From assembly GCA_021151695.1 (NCBI GenBank), contig JAGKWU010000004.1, positions 62,001-126,000 on the forward strand: a DNA stretch of 64,000 nucleotides, in the 5' to 3' direction. This stretch comes from Cellvibrionaceae bacterium (GTDB taxonomy: Bacteria; Pseudomonadota; Gammaproteobacteria; Pseudomonadales; Cellvibrionaceae). Each line of letters starts with the position of its first letter. Positions within the stretch are counted from its first letter, which is position 1. The translations under genes and the position numbers were made by a program. The notes beneath the pieces were generated by a model. It did not search any database, was not told the origin of the DNA, and saw nothing but the letters and a program-made list of their open reading frames with translations. Of the stretch, positions 53,026-62,645 are shown in pieces.

Positions 53026-53077
53026 ATTGTTCTTCATTACCCGCTGCAAGCAGCGGGTTGGGCTAGCTGGGTATCAA

Positions 53078-53341
53078 TTACTGAGCAACAGGAACGATGC
53101 TTACGTATTGACGACCAAAAGCGCCTTTAATTTCGAACTTAACGTGACCATCAGCTTTGGCGTACAAAGTGTGATCTTTACCGAGACCAACGTTCACACC
53201 AGCGTGAAACTTGGTGCCGCGTTGACGAACAATGATGCTGCCCGCAGGGATCAATTCGCCACCAAAAACTTTAACGCCAAGACGTTTCGCTTCTGAATCG
53301 CGACCGTTGCGAGTACTACCGCCAGCTTTCTTGTGAGCCAT
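53078..53341 (-). CDS. rpmA: RpmA, ribosomal protein L27
   Basis: 87 residues, starting MAHKKAGGSTRNGRDSEAKR with the flexible N-terminus that reaches the peptidyl transferase centre. No N-terminal pro-sequence as in Firmicutes. Lies 14 bases after rplU. Confidence 0.98.
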   Translation of the reverse strand: MAHKKAGGSTRNGRDSEAKRLGVKVFGGELIPAGSIIVRQRGTKFHAGVNVGLGKDHTLYAKADGHVKFEIKGAFGRQYVSIVPVAQ

Positions 53342-53355
53342 TTTTCAGTCTCCTA

Positions 53356-53673
53356 TTAACCGTTGATACCAGTGATTTTCACTTCGGTGAACCACTGACG
53401 ATGACCTTGACGCTTCATGTGGTGCTTACGACGACGGAATTTGATGATCTTCACTTTGTCGGCACGGCCATGAGATACCACTTCGGCAGTAACAGTAGCG
53501 CCAGCTACTACGGGAGCACCAATCTTGATGTCTGCGCCGTTTGCAACAAGGTATACCTTGTCGAAGCTTACAGTGCCGCCAGTGGCGAATTCGATTTTTT
53601 CGAGTTTGAGGGTTTCGCCCACAACTACGCGATGTTGCTTACCACCGCTTTCAAAAATTGCATATGCAGTCAT
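53356..53673 (-). CDS. rplU: RplU, ribosomal protein L21
   Basis: 105 residues: YAIFESGGKQHRVVVGETLK at the start and VKIIKFRRRKHHMKRQGHRQ, the L21 signature, near the C-terminus. First gene of the rplU-rpmA(-obg) operon. The region upstream on the minus strand holds a leader of 100 or more bases; I could not fix a promoter. Confidence 0.98.
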   Translation of the reverse strand: MTAYAIFESGGKQHRVVVGETLKLEKIEFATGGTVSFDKVYLVANGADIKIGAPVVAGATVTAEVVSHGRADKVKIIKFRRRKHHMKRQGHRQWFTEVKITGING

Positions 53674-53925
53674 TTTTGCTCCAAATAACGCTTGGACGAC
53701 ACGAAGTAGCCAGGCGGAATGCCCTTGGCGTTTGTGACTAGCGTCGTATACCCTTTTTCAGGGCCGGCGATTGTATGCCAAATGCGCTTGGGTAGCAAGC
53801 AACCTCTTACCTCAATCAGCTGCTGCCGGCAAGAGCTGCATATTAATATGGCTTTCAGCTACCATGGCGCCACGCGTAAGCGCCTCCCCCCCCAGGATAA
53901 TAACAACTGAATCAGGAGCATCACT

Positions 53926-55908
53926 ATGACTAGATCATTGGCCCGCGTGACCGGGCTGTTGGCACTTTTGGGTTTATACAATGCCATCAACACAGCCCAA
54001 GCGAGCCCCAACTTAAAGGATTATGGGAACCTGCCTGAAATTCAATCTATCGCGATCTCACCCAGCAGCGATCTCGTCGCCTTTCGCAAGGTCACAGGCG
54101 AATACGATAGACTGTCCGTTATCTCCATTGCATCGCATCAACAACTTGCTTCGATTGATGTCAAAAGCATACAACCTGAAAACTTATATTTCCTTAATGA
54201 AGAACAATTGGTTCTGATTGCCTCTGACTATAAAAAAATCGAGGGGTTTAGCGGCAGCTACAATGTCAGCACAGCGTTCTTATACAACCTGAAGGACAAA
54301 TCGATTCGGCAGCTGCTCATTCCTGGTGAAGAGCCAGTCACTAAAGGACAAACAGGACTAGGGAGCCTGATAGGTCTATCCCCAGATGGCAAATATGCCT
54401 ATATGCCCGCCTATAGCTTTACAACAAAGCTCGGCGCAGATACGACTGTTAGCTTTGAAAATCCAGATTTCTCATTGCTCAAAGTTAACTTGAAAGAAAA
54501 AAAGCCACCGTCAATTGTTATCACGGGCACTCATTCCACCTATGATTTTTTTGTTGATGACAACGGCAATCTACTCGCTCAAGTAAGCTATGACCAAAAA
54601 AGCAATATTCATCGCGTCCGCGCTCGGCAAAATAAGGAGTGGGTGGATATTTTTAAAGAAACGACAGAAATACCTGAAAAAAGCTTTGTAGGGGTTACAC
54701 CAGATTTTAAATCACTCGTGGTACTGGATACTAACGAAAAGACAGGACGTGTTGCTTACTACACCATGTCACTTGCCGACGGCAAACTTTCAGAGCCATT
54801 ATTTAGTCGCGATGACGCTGATATAGAAGCGACCATCAAAAGCTTTCAACGTGTAGTATATGGAGTACGTTACTCTGGCTTTAATCCAAGCTACCAATTT
54901 TTTGATCCGAAACTTAACCAGCGCATGAAAGACATCATGGCTAAGTTTCCCGAACAATCCGTTTATCTAAGTGACTTTAGCGAGGACTGGAAGCATCTTG
55001 TGGTGTATGTCTCGGGATCAAACTCACCGAGCGAATACTATTTGTTTTCGGATAACAAGCCTCCTCAGTTCCTCACCTCATCCCGACCCACCATAAAATC
55101 CGAAGATATACATCCCATCGGAAAAGTTACCTTTACAGCCCGCGATGGATTGAAGATTCCCACTCTCCTAACGATCCCCAAAGACAAAGTGGGCACTATG
55201 AAAAACCTACCCACTATTATCATGCCTCACGGCGGCCCAGAATCGCACGATGAGATTACCTTCGATTATGAAGCGCAGGCTTTTGCCAATAATGGTTATC
55301 TTGTCATCCAACCGCAGTTTCGCGGCTCCGATGGTTTTGGATTGAAACATATCCAAGCAGGCTATGGCGAATGGGGCAAAAAGGCGCAAGACGATATCTC
55401 CGATGCAGTCAACTTCGCGGTAGCAAAGGGAATGACAGATCCAAATCGAGTCTGCATTGTTGGTAGCAGCTACGGCGGATATGCGGCGCTAGCAGGAGGA
55501 GCCTTCTCACCTGAACTGTATAAATGCGTCGTCGCCATAGCAGGTGTTAGCAACATAAAGTCAATGCTGAATTGGGAAAAAATGGAACACGGCGAGAAAA
55601 GCTCAACTGTGAGCTACTGGAAAAGGCAATTTGCCAATGGAGAGATAGATAGCGCCGCGTTGGAAGCTATTTCACCCGAAAATTTTGCACAAAACTTTAA
55701 GGCACCCGTATTGCTTATTCACGGCACACGCGACAAAACAGTGCCGATTGAACAGTCAAAGCAGATGAACTCCGCACTAAAAGCGGCCAAAAAGCCTGTC
55801 ACCTTTATTGAGTTAACAGATGAGAGCCACTATCTTCAAGAAAGCGAAACTCGCTTAAAGACACTTGAGGAAACAATCAAGTTTGTTAACACATATATTG
55901 GACAGTAA
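53926..55908 (+). CDS. Secreted S9-family (prolyl oligopeptidase-like) serine peptidase
   Basis: 660 residues with a signal peptide ending near AQAS, an N-terminal propeller-like region of about 380 residues and a C-terminal alpha/beta-hydrolase domain. The catalytic triad can be read: nucleophile S515 in GSSYGGY, D603 in HGTRDKTVP, H635 in DESHYLQ. Family members are dipeptidyl or acylaminoacyl peptidases acting in the periplasm or outside. A strong CAGGAG ribosome-binding site precedes the ATG. A run of eight C (53886-53893) lies in the leader, 33 bases before the start. Single gene; substrate unknown. Confidence 0.9.
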   Translation: MTRSLARVTGLLALLGLYNAINTAQASPNLKDYGNLPEIQSIAISPSSDLVAFRKVTGEYDRLSVISIASHQQLASIDVKSIQPENLYFLNEEQLVLIASDYKKIEGFSGSYNVSTAFLYNLKDKSIRQLLIPGEEPVTKGQTGLGSLIGLSPDGKYAYMPAYSFTTKLGADTTVSFENPDFSLLKVNLKEKKPPSIVITGTHSTYDFFVDDNGNLLAQVSYDQKSNIHRVRARQNKEWVDIFKETTEIPEKSFVGVTPDFKSLVVLDTNEKTGRVAYYTMSLADGKLSEPLFSRDDADIEATIKSFQRVVYGVRYSGFNPSYQFFDPKLNQRMKDIMAKFPEQSVYLSDFSEDWKHLVVYVSGSNSPSEYYLFSDNKPPQFLTSSRPTIKSEDIHPIGKVTFTARDGLKIPTLLTIPKDKVGTMKNLPTIIMPHGGPESHDEITFDYEAQAFANNGYLVIQPQFRGSDGFGLKHIQAGYGEWGKKAQDDISDAVNFAVAKGMTDPNRVCIVGSSYGGYAALAGGAFSPELYKCVVAIAGVSNIKSMLNWEKMEHGEKSSTVSYWKRQFANGEIDSAALEAISPENFAQNFKAPVLLIHGTRDKTVPIEQSKQMNSALKAAKKPVTFIELTDESHYLQESETRLKTLEETIKFVNTYIGQ

Positions 55909-56020
55909 TGGTAGAAAAGCCTCGTACACGCCCCTCTATCACATAGATGTTCGAGGGAGTTATGAAAACTCATCCGCTATTCTTTTTTACAGACAATGCC
56001 ACCTGGCTCAAAAACGGTTA

Positions 56021-56923
56021 TCAGGGTGACTTTTTGATCCAACCGTTGTGCTGGAGCCAAGCCTCCAGCGCTTGCGGCCAGGTGGAGATAGTTCCCTGCC
56101 CCGCCACCATACCCACACCGTGGATATTGCTTTGGTAGAGATGCAATTCAGATTGCGGGCTGTACTTAATCACTTCATTAAAGAGCATCAGGCTATTGGC
56201 CACAGGCACCGCCTGGTCACTCACCCCATGAAACATAAAGACTGGCGGCACATTTGCCTTTACCTGATATTGCAGTGAGTTTTCGCGGACCAATGCCGCT
56301 GTGGGGTTTTCACCTAACAAAGCCTTACGGGAGCCCGCGTGTGCGGCTTCACCGTCCAGGGTAATCACCGGATAACCCAGCACCGCGAAATCTGGCCGGG
56401 CACTAATGGACAGGAGCGGATCAGCTTTATCAACCGCAAAATCAAAGCGTGTCGCCACGCTGGCTGCCACATGACCACCCGCCGAAAAACCGATAACGCC
56501 TATTTTATGGGGGTCAATCTTCCATTCCTGCGCATGCTGGCGCACCAGCCGCACCGCCCGCTGGGCGTCCAGCAAAGGGGCGGGAAAGCCGTATTCCTGC
56601 ATCCGATACTTGACCACAAACGCCGTCACACCGCGCGCCGCCAGCCAGCGCGCCAGATCGTAGCCTTCATTATCTATTGCAAGACGCACATAGCCACCAC
56701 CTGGAAAAATCACCGCCGCCGTACCATTGGGCGTTTCTGGCCAATAAGGCTTCATACTGGGATTATCAACGTAGTAAACGCGCTGGTCTTTAACGGTTTC
56801 GCGGTCAGGGGTAACCGAAGGCTTTTCGGGCCATAAATAGATAGGGTCAGTCACAGCGGCAAAGGCTCCGGTGGTAAACAGCAAGCAGATCAAAACCGCC
56901 CGGCAATACAAGGATCTAGCCAT
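56021..56923 (-). CDS. Secreted alpha/beta-hydrolase, probable carbohydrate (acetyl) esterase
   Basis: 300 residues with a signal peptide ending in GAFA, an oxyanion-hole motif near residue 75 (VIFPGGGYVRLA), the nucleophile elbow GFSAGGH, the acid region HGVSDQAVP and a late histidine (SNIHGVGM). This pattern belongs to the BD-FAE/acetyl-xylan-esterase-like group often found with plant-polysaccharide degradation genes. Substrate is inference from that group and from the two other esterases 6 kb away. GAGAG lies four bases before the ATG. Confidence 0.82.
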   Translation of the reverse strand: MARSLYCRAVLICLLFTTGAFAAVTDPIYLWPEKPSVTPDRETVKDQRVYYVDNPSMKPYWPETPNGTAAVIFPGGGYVRLAIDNEGYDLARWLAARGVTAFVVKYRMQEYGFPAPLLDAQRAVRLVRQHAQEWKIDPHKIGVIGFSAGGHVAASVATRFDFAVDKADPLLSISARPDFAVLGYPVITLDGEAAHAGSRKALLGENPTAALVRENSLQYQVKANVPPVFMFHGVSDQAVPVANSLMLFNEVIKYSPQSELHLYQSNIHGVGMVAGQGTISTWPQALEAWLQHNGWIKKSP

Positions 56924-57034
56924 AAGACTCTCGATGTTGTTTTTATGGATAGGAAAAGCAAGTGGCCGGCATCATAGCCTATGGCCACTTGAGGAGGCGA
57001 GCCGGGAAAACTGCGTGGAAAGCTGAGTGGATAA

Positions 57035-57373
57035 CTAGTGCAAGCTTTCGCCTGGGCTATCCCACCAATGGGCCTGTTGCCACTCCACCAGGGTAGGGTC
57101 AGCAGCTTCGAGCAGAAAGCCCAAAGCGCCCAATTCCCAGGCGCGCCAGCCGGTTTTGATATCGCTGACAAAGTCATTCATATCGCTCGCCACATAGTTG
57201 CGCACTAGCATTAACTCATCCGAGGCCATCCGCTCCGCCGTCAACTCCAGCGCCAGCCAATCCTCCAGCCGGTGCTGCATGGCAGCGGGGACAGTAGCCT
57301 TCAGGCTATCGTCCGTTATGAGTATGTCGCCCTCGCCTATGTGGGCGTGATGGAAAATATCTGTTGCAGCCAT
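57035..57373 (-). CDS. Conserved-looking hypothetical protein, 112 residues
   Basis: Small acidic cytoplasmic protein (MAATDIFHHAHIGEGDILIT, then HRLEDWLALELTAERMASDE) with no signal peptide, membrane segment or cysteine. ATG 57373 has GAGAGGTG five bases upstream; a longer in-frame extension lacks one. I do not recognise a family. Single gene, divergent from leuS. Tryptophan-rich C-terminal half (GWRAWELG, VEWQQAHWW). Confidence 0.6.
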   Translation of the reverse strand: MAATDIFHHAHIGEGDILITDDSLKATVPAAMQHRLEDWLALELTAERMASDELMLVRNYVASDMNDFVSDIKTGWRAWELGALGFLLEAADPTLVEWQQAHWWDSPGESLH

Positions 57374-57461
57374 GATTTCACCTCTCGATACAAAATTATG
57401 CCGATAAAAAGTTACGCTTTGCGCCGGTAAGAAAAGATACCCATAACCAAGAAGCAACCTC

Positions 57462-57467
57462 TATAAT
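57462..57467 (+). promoter_or_regulatory. -10 element upstream of leuS
   Basis: A perfect TATAAT lies 78 bases before the leuS ATG. No good -35 is found 16-18 bases upstream, so the promoter call is tentative. Confidence 0.35.
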
Positions 57468-57544
57468 CACCGCCTTTCTGACATACACCTTAAGTATAGG
57501 ACGGCTTGCCAAGACAAGCGCCTGGACAACACAAGAGACCCGCA

Positions 57545-60139
57545 ATGCAAGAGCAATACAATCCCGCCGAAGTAGAAGCCGAAGCCCAGCAATACTGGGA
57601 AGCCAACCAGAGCTTCAAAGTGGTAGAAGACAAGACCAAAGAAAAGTTCTACTGCCTGGCCATGTTCCCCTACCCCAGCGGCAAGCTGCATATGGGCCAC
57701 GTGCGCAACTACACTATCACCGACGTGATCGCACGCTACCAGCGCATGCAAGGCAAGAACGTATTGCACCCTATGGGTTGGGACGCCTTCGGCCTTCCTG
57801 CCGAAAACGCGGCAATCAAGCACAACACCGCCCCCGCCAAATGGACCTATTCCAACACCGACCATATGCGCAACCAGCTCAAGCAGCTGGGCTTTGGCTT
57901 TGACTGGTCGCGCGAAATCGCCACCTGCAAGCCTGAGTACTACAAGTGGGAACAATGGTTCTTCACGCGCTTGTATGAGAAAGGTTTGGTTTACAAGAAA
58001 ATGTCCACCGTTAACTGGGACCCTATCGACCAGACCGTACTGGCTAACGAGCAGGTCATCGACGGCCGCGGCTGGCGTTCAGGTGCATTGGTTGAGCGCA
58101 AAGAGATTCCCCAGTGGTTTATCAAAATTACCGATTACGCCGAAGAGCTGATCAGCGACCTGGACAAGCTGCCCAACTGGCCAGAACAAGTGAAAACCAT
58201 GCAGCGCAACTGGATCGGCAAGAGCCGCGGACTGGACATGCACTTCGAGCTGTCTGCACCCGTTGGCAGCTTTACCGGTTTTGACGTCTACACCACCCGC
58301 CCGGATACCATCATGGGCGTGACCTATGTGAGCCTCGCCGCTGAGCACCCCATCGCCAAGCACTTGGCTGAAACTAATCCTACCCTCGCGCAATTTATCG
58401 CCGACTGCAAAGTGCAATCCGTGGCCGAAGCCGATATGGCGACCATGGAAAAACGCGGCATGGATACCGGCATCAAAGCCCTGCACCCTATCACTGGCGA
58501 GCCAGTGGCTGTGTGGGTCGCAAACTATGTGTTGATGGATTACGGTTCAGGCGCAGTGATGGCTGTGCCGGCACACGACCAGCGCGACTATGAATTTGCG
58601 CAAAAATATCACCTGACTATCTCTCAAGTTATCGCACCGCAGAATGGTGAAGAGATTGATCTGACCAAAGCCGCTTTCACCGAAAAAGGCCTGCTGGTCA
58701 ATTCCGGCGAATACGATGGCCTGGACTTTAACGCCGCGTTCGATGCAATCGCATCCACGCTGGAAATGGCCGGCAAAGGCCAGGTAAAAACCAATTACCG
58801 TCTGCGCGACTGGGGCGTATCCCGTCAACGCTACTGGGGTGCACCTATTCCCATGTTCAACCTGCCAGAAGGCGGCGAGATTCCCGTACCTGCGCACAAG
58901 CTGCCAGTGTTACTGCCAGAAGATGTGGTGATGAATGGCGTGCAATCGCCCATCAAAGCCGATCTGGACTGGAAAAAAGATAGCCTCGATGGCAAAGCTG
59001 TTGAGAAAGAGACAGACACCTTCGATACCTTTATGGAATCCAGTTGGTACTACGCGCGTTACACATGCCCCAACTTTGAAGGCGGCATGCTGGACAAAGC
59101 CGCGGCAGATTACTGGCTGCCAGTGGATCAATATGTTGGCGGTATCGAACACGCCATTCTTCACCTGCTGTATGCACGCTTCTTCCACAAGCTGATGCGC
59201 GACGAAGGACTGGTGAGCTGCGACGAACCTTTCGAGCGCCTGCTCTGCCAGGGTATGGTGAATGCTGAATCCTTCTTCACCAAATCCGAAGGCAAGGAAA
59301 CCTGGATTGAACCAGAGAATGTTGTTATCGAGCGCGATGACAAAGGCCGCCTGGTATCCGCCAAACACAAAACCACCGGCGAGCCAGTGGAGTTTGGTGG
59401 CGTGATCAAGATGTCCAAATCCAAAGCCAACGGCGTTGATCCAGAAAGCGTGATCAACCAGTACGGCGCCGATACTGTTCGCCTGTTCACCATGTTCGCC
59501 GCACCGCCAGAGCAAAGCCTGGAGTGGAGTGACTCTGGCGTAGAAGGTGCCAACCGTTTCTTGCGCCGCCTGTGGAAAGCCGTTGAAGGCCATTTGAATG
59601 CGGGCACGCCCGGTCAGCTGGATGTCGCCAGCTTGCCGCAACAGCAAAAAGATTTGCGCCGTAAAACGCACGAAACGATTCAAAAAGTCAGCAACGAATA
59701 CGGCAATCGCCAGACGTTTAACAACGTGGTCTCTGCCTCTATGGAATTGCTAAACGAAGTGAGTCGCTTGTCTGACCGCGCCAACCCACAAGGTTTGGCA
59801 GTGGAGCGCGAAGCCCTGGAAGCGGCAATCCTGTTGCTCGCCCCAATTGTTCCGCACATTACCCAATACTTGTGGAAAGAACTCGGCCACACCAGCATCC
59901 CGCTCAACGAGCCATGGCCAACGCTTGATGAAAGTGCGTTGACTCGCTCCACTATCGAAGTGGTAGTGCAAGTGAATGGCAAAGTGCGCGGCAAGCTTGA
60001 TGCACCTTTCGATGCACCGAAAGAAACACTGGAGCAACTCGCACTTGAGCAAGAAAACGTGCAGAAGTTTTTGGAAGGTGTGACTGTGCGCAAAGTGATT
60101 GTGGTGCCCAACAAACTGGTAAGTATCGTTGCCAACTAA
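57545..60139 (+). CDS. leuS: LeuS, leucyl-tRNA synthetase
   Basis: Class I synthetase of 864 residues. HIGH signature as PYPSGKLHMGHVRNYTI, KMSKSK in the second half (VIKMSKSKANGVDPE), CP1 editing domain with the threonine-rich TTRPDTIMGVTY, and a C-terminal domain ending KVIVVPNKLVSIVAN. ATG 57545 begins MQEQYNPAEVEAEAQQYWEA, the normal LeuS N-terminus. Followed by a terminator and lptE. Confidence 0.97.
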   Translation: MQEQYNPAEVEAEAQQYWEANQSFKVVEDKTKEKFYCLAMFPYPSGKLHMGHVRNYTITDVIARYQRMQGKNVLHPMGWDAFGLPAENAAIKHNTAPAKWTYSNTDHMRNQLKQLGFGFDWSREIATCKPEYYKWEQWFFTRLYEKGLVYKKMSTVNWDPIDQTVLANEQVIDGRGWRSGALVERKEIPQWFIKITDYAEELISDLDKLPNWPEQVKTMQRNWIGKSRGLDMHFELSAPVGSFTGFDVYTTRPDTIMGVTYVSLAAEHPIAKHLAETNPTLAQFIADCKVQSVAEADMATMEKRGMDTGIKALHPITGEPVAVWVANYVLMDYGSGAVMAVPAHDQRDYEFAQKYHLTISQVIAPQNGEEIDLTKAAFTEKGLLVNSGEYDGLDFNAAFDAIASTLEMAGKGQVKTNYRLRDWGVSRQRYWGAPIPMFNLPEGGEIPVPAHKLPVLLPEDVVMNGVQSPIKADLDWKKDSLDGKAVEKETDTFDTFMESSWYYARYTCPNFEGGMLDKAAADYWLPVDQYVGGIEHAILHLLYARFFHKLMRDEGLVSCDEPFERLLCQGMVNAESFFTKSEGKETWIEPENVVIERDDKGRLVSAKHKTTGEPVEFGGVIKMSKSKANGVDPESVINQYGADTVRLFTMFAAPPEQSLEWSDSGVEGANRFLRRLWKAVEGHLNAGTPGQLDVASLPQQQKDLRRKTHETIQKVSNEYGNRQTFNNVVSASMELLNEVSRLSDRANPQGLAVEREALEAAILLLAPIVPHITQYLWKELGHTSIPLNEPWPTLDESALTRSTIEVVVQVNGKVRGKLDAPFDAPKETLEQLALEQENVQKFLEGVTVRKVIVVPNKLVSIVAN

Positions 60140-60146
60140 AAAAATC

Positions 60147-60174
60147 ATCCGTGACCTCATGGTCACGGATTTTT
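60147..60174 (+). terminator. Terminator between leuS and lptE
   Basis: ATCCGTGACC (60147-60156), loop TCAT, GGTCACGGAT (60161-60170), then TTTT: a perfect ten-base stem. It ends only 13 bases before the lptE start, so lptE-holA transcription must rely on read-through or on a promoter inside leuS. Confidence 0.85.
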
Positions 60175-60186
60175 CGCGGTAAACCT

Positions 60187-60711
60187 ATGAAAAAAATTCT
60201 TACCTGCCTAGCTCTCGGTTTCATTCTTAGCGCCTGTAATTGGCATCTGCGCGGCAGCGTCGATGGTGCCCAACGATTGTCACAGCTGTACATTTCCGCT
60301 ATTGACAGTCGCGGCGCACTGATGACCGAGCTGCGTCAAATATTAAATGCCAACCATGCGACGCTGACAGAGGATTCCACTGCAGCCAATTATTCGCTGC
60401 GCATTCTGGAAGAGAAAAAGGAAAAGCGCAGCGCTGGCGTAGGTGGTGACTCACTCAGTAGCGCTTATGAAATTACAATAAAAGCGCCCTACGAAATCCA
60501 GCTGAAAGACAGCAATCAAATTATCAAAGGTACCGCCATTAGCGTGCGCAGCTTTAACTACAATACGGCGGCCATCAATAGTGCTGCGCAAGAAGAAGCC
60601 GTGCTGGATACCGAAATGCGCCGCGACCTGGCCCAGCAAATGCTGCGCCGCTTGAATGCGGTGATTGCACATCCACCCGTTGAAAAGCCCAAACATAAAA
60701 ACAATGGCTAA
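60187..60711 (+). CDS. lptE: LptE, LPS-assembly lipoprotein
   Basis: Outer-membrane lipoprotein that plugs the LptD barrel. 174 residues with a lipoprotein signal peptide and lipobox LSAC (MKKILTCLALGFILSACNWH), then WHLRG, typical of LptE, and the C-terminal helix DLAQQMLRRLNAVI. ATG 60187 is chosen because it begins the signal peptide. Overlaps holA by eight bases. leuS-lptE-holA is the standard gammaproteobacterial order. Confidence 0.94.
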   Translation: MKKILTCLALGFILSACNWHLRGSVDGAQRLSQLYISAIDSRGALMTELRQILNANHATLTEDSTAANYSLRILEEKKEKRSAGVGGDSLSSAYEITIKAPYEIQLKDSNQIIKGTAISVRSFNYNTAAINSAAQEEAVLDTEMRRDLAQQMLRRLNAVIAHPPVEKPKHKNNG

Positions 60712-61753
60712 GCTGCGCCCCGAGCAATTACACAGCGCGCTGGGCAAAGGCCTGGCGCCTATCTACATAGTCACTGGGGAAGAACCGCTGCTGATTCAGG
60801 AAAGCTGCGACGCCATACGTACAGCCGCGCGCAAAGCCGGCTTTATAGAGCGCGATCTCTACCACGCCGACAACAATTTCGATTGGAGCCAACTGCTCGC
60901 TTCGGCGAATAGCTTGTCTTTGTTTGCCGACAAAAAAATTATCGAAGTGCGCATCCCCAACAGCAAGCCCGGCGATAAAGGTGGCAAGGTATTGCAGGAA
61001 TATGCGCAATCACCTTCCAGCGACAATTTGCTGTTGATCATCACCGACAAAGTTGACGGCGCCACGCAAAAATCCAAATGGTTCAGCGCACTGGAAAGCC
61101 AGGGCGTGCATATCCAACACTGGCCAGTCACAGCGGAAAACTTGCCACACTGGATAGGTACGCGCCTGAAACAAGCTGGCCTACAAGCTGACAGTAACGC
61201 CATTGATTTACTCGCCTCGCGCATTGAAGGCAACTTGCTCGCTGCTGTACAAGAAATTGAAAAATTAAAATTGCTTGCACCCGGCAGCGTGATTAATACC
61301 GAACTCATGGCCAGCCTGGTAGCTGACAGCGCACGTTACGACGTATTTGGTTTATCCGATAAAGCCTTACATGGTGATGCGCGTGCCGCCGTAAAAACAC
61401 TGCACGGCCTAAAGGCAGAAGGCACCGAAGCTATTGCCGTACTTTGGGCATTAACGCGCGACATTCGCAGCCTCGTGCAAATCGCCCAGATGACCAGCCA
61501 GGGCAAAAACTTTGACTGGGCCGCCAAACAAGCTGGCGTATGGGATAAAAAGCAACCCTTATTTCGCGGCGCTTTACAGCGTTTGAAACCCGCGCAATTA
61601 CAACAACTGCTACGCAAAGCCAATGGCATCGACAAAGCAGTAAAAGGCATGCGCGACGCCGAACCCTGGGACGAGCTGCTCGATTTGGTACTCAACCTGG
61701 CCGGTGTGCAAAGCTTGCATCCGACCAATGAAAAATTAAGTTTAAAAATATAA
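60704..61753 (+). CDS. holA: HolA, DNA polymerase III delta subunit
   Basis: Clamp-loader subunit that opens the beta clamp. 349 residues: MAKLRPEQLHSALGKGLAPI, YIVTGEEPLLIQESCDAIR (degenerate AAA+ N-terminus), and the C-terminal helical collar domain (LKPAQLQQLLRKANGIDKAV followed by KGMRDAEPWDELL). The ATG at 60704 lies inside the end of lptE, so translation is coupled. Confidence 0.95.
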   Translation: MAKLRPEQLHSALGKGLAPIYIVTGEEPLLIQESCDAIRTAARKAGFIERDLYHADNNFDWSQLLASANSLSLFADKKIIEVRIPNSKPGDKGGKVLQEYAQSPSSDNLLLIITDKVDGATQKSKWFSALESQGVHIQHWPVTAENLPHWIGTRLKQAGLQADSNAIDLLASRIEGNLLAAVQEIEKLKLLAPGSVINTELMASLVADSARYDVFGLSDKALHGDARAAVKTLHGLKAEGTEAIAVLWALTRDIRSLVQIAQMTSQGKNFDWAAKQAGVWDKKQPLFRGALQRLKPAQLQQLLRKANGIDKAVKGMRDAEPWDELLDLVLNLAGVQSLHPTNEKLSLKI

Positions 61754-61876
61754 AAACAGCTACCGAAAAACGGTCGCTATAAATCCCGGGACGGAAAAAC
61801 CCAAACAACAGCCGGCTATAAATCCTCTGCCAGACTCAGCTCTGGCATTCCTACAAAAACCTGACGAGGAAGATTT

Positions 61877-62635
61877 ATGGGACGGCAACACTCATTGCTA
61901 ATTAAAAAAAGTGTCTCTCTTATTGCTGGTACCAGCCTGGCCCTGGCGAGCTATGCCTGCATTGCGGAAGATAACCTCACACCTTCCGGCACAAATCCAA
62001 CACCACGCACGATTGAATACTCCTGGATGACAGTCGACACCTGGAGCAAGATGTTTGCTGAAGATATAGCCGTCGCCGAACAAGGTGGAGTGGATTTGTT
62101 GTTTGTTGGCGATTCCATCACCGCTGGCTGGAATCAGGATATCTGGCAAAAAAATTTCAGCCAATATAATCCCGCCAACTTTGGCATAGGCGGCGACCAC
62201 ACAGGTAATTTGCTGTGGCGATTAAAATATGGCCACACCGAAAAGCTGCATCCCAAAGCAGTGGTTATGTTGATAGGCGTGAATAATTTTGGCCACCTGC
62301 ATGAAAATCCCGAGCAGGTTTATCAGGGTATAAAAGCCTGCCTCAATCAATTGCGCAAACTCTATCCCAACGCAAAAATTCTGGTGAATGGTGTATTACC
62401 CTTTGAAGAATCACCGCAAAGCCAACGCCGTGCCGATGTCAAAACCACCAATGCGTTGGTTGCCAAACTCGCCGATAACAAACATGTTTTCGTAAAAGAC
62501 TATGGCGCAAAATTTTTACAACCCGACGGCACTATTTCCAAAGAAATTATGGGCGACTTTTTGCACCCTACCGCTAAAGGTTATCAAATCTGGGTAGATA
62601 CCATGTTGCCCGACATACAACAGTTAATGAAATAA
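61877..62635 (+). CDS. Secreted SGNH/GDSL esterase
   Basis: 252 residues with a signal peptide (hydrophobic stretch SLIAGTSLALASYACIA). SGNH blocks: block I GDSITAGW (nucleophile Ser), block II FGIGGDHTG, block III GVNNFGH, block V FLHPTAKGY (catalytic Asp/His region). Resembles the PAF-acetylhydrolase-like/acetyl-esterase group. GAGGAAG precedes the ATG. Ten bases separate it from the next esterase, forming a two-gene operon likely acting on acetylated polysaccharides. Confidence 0.83.
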   Translation: MGRQHSLLIKKSVSLIAGTSLALASYACIAEDNLTPSGTNPTPRTIEYSWMTVDTWSKMFAEDIAVAEQGGVDLLFVGDSITAGWNQDIWQKNFSQYNPANFGIGGDHTGNLLWRLKYGHTEKLHPKAVVMLIGVNNFGHLHENPEQVYQGIKACLNQLRKLYPNAKILVNGVLPFEESPQSQRRADVKTTNALVAKLADNKHVFVKDYGAKFLQPDGTISKEIMGDFLHPTAKGYQIWVDTMLPDIQQLMK

Positions 62636-62645
62636 GGAACCAATT

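Noticed and set aside
53886..53893. Run of eight C upstream of the S9 peptidase
   Set aside because: It may be slippage-prone, but it lies outside the coding region and outside any recognisable promoter spacing, so I could not tie it to switching.
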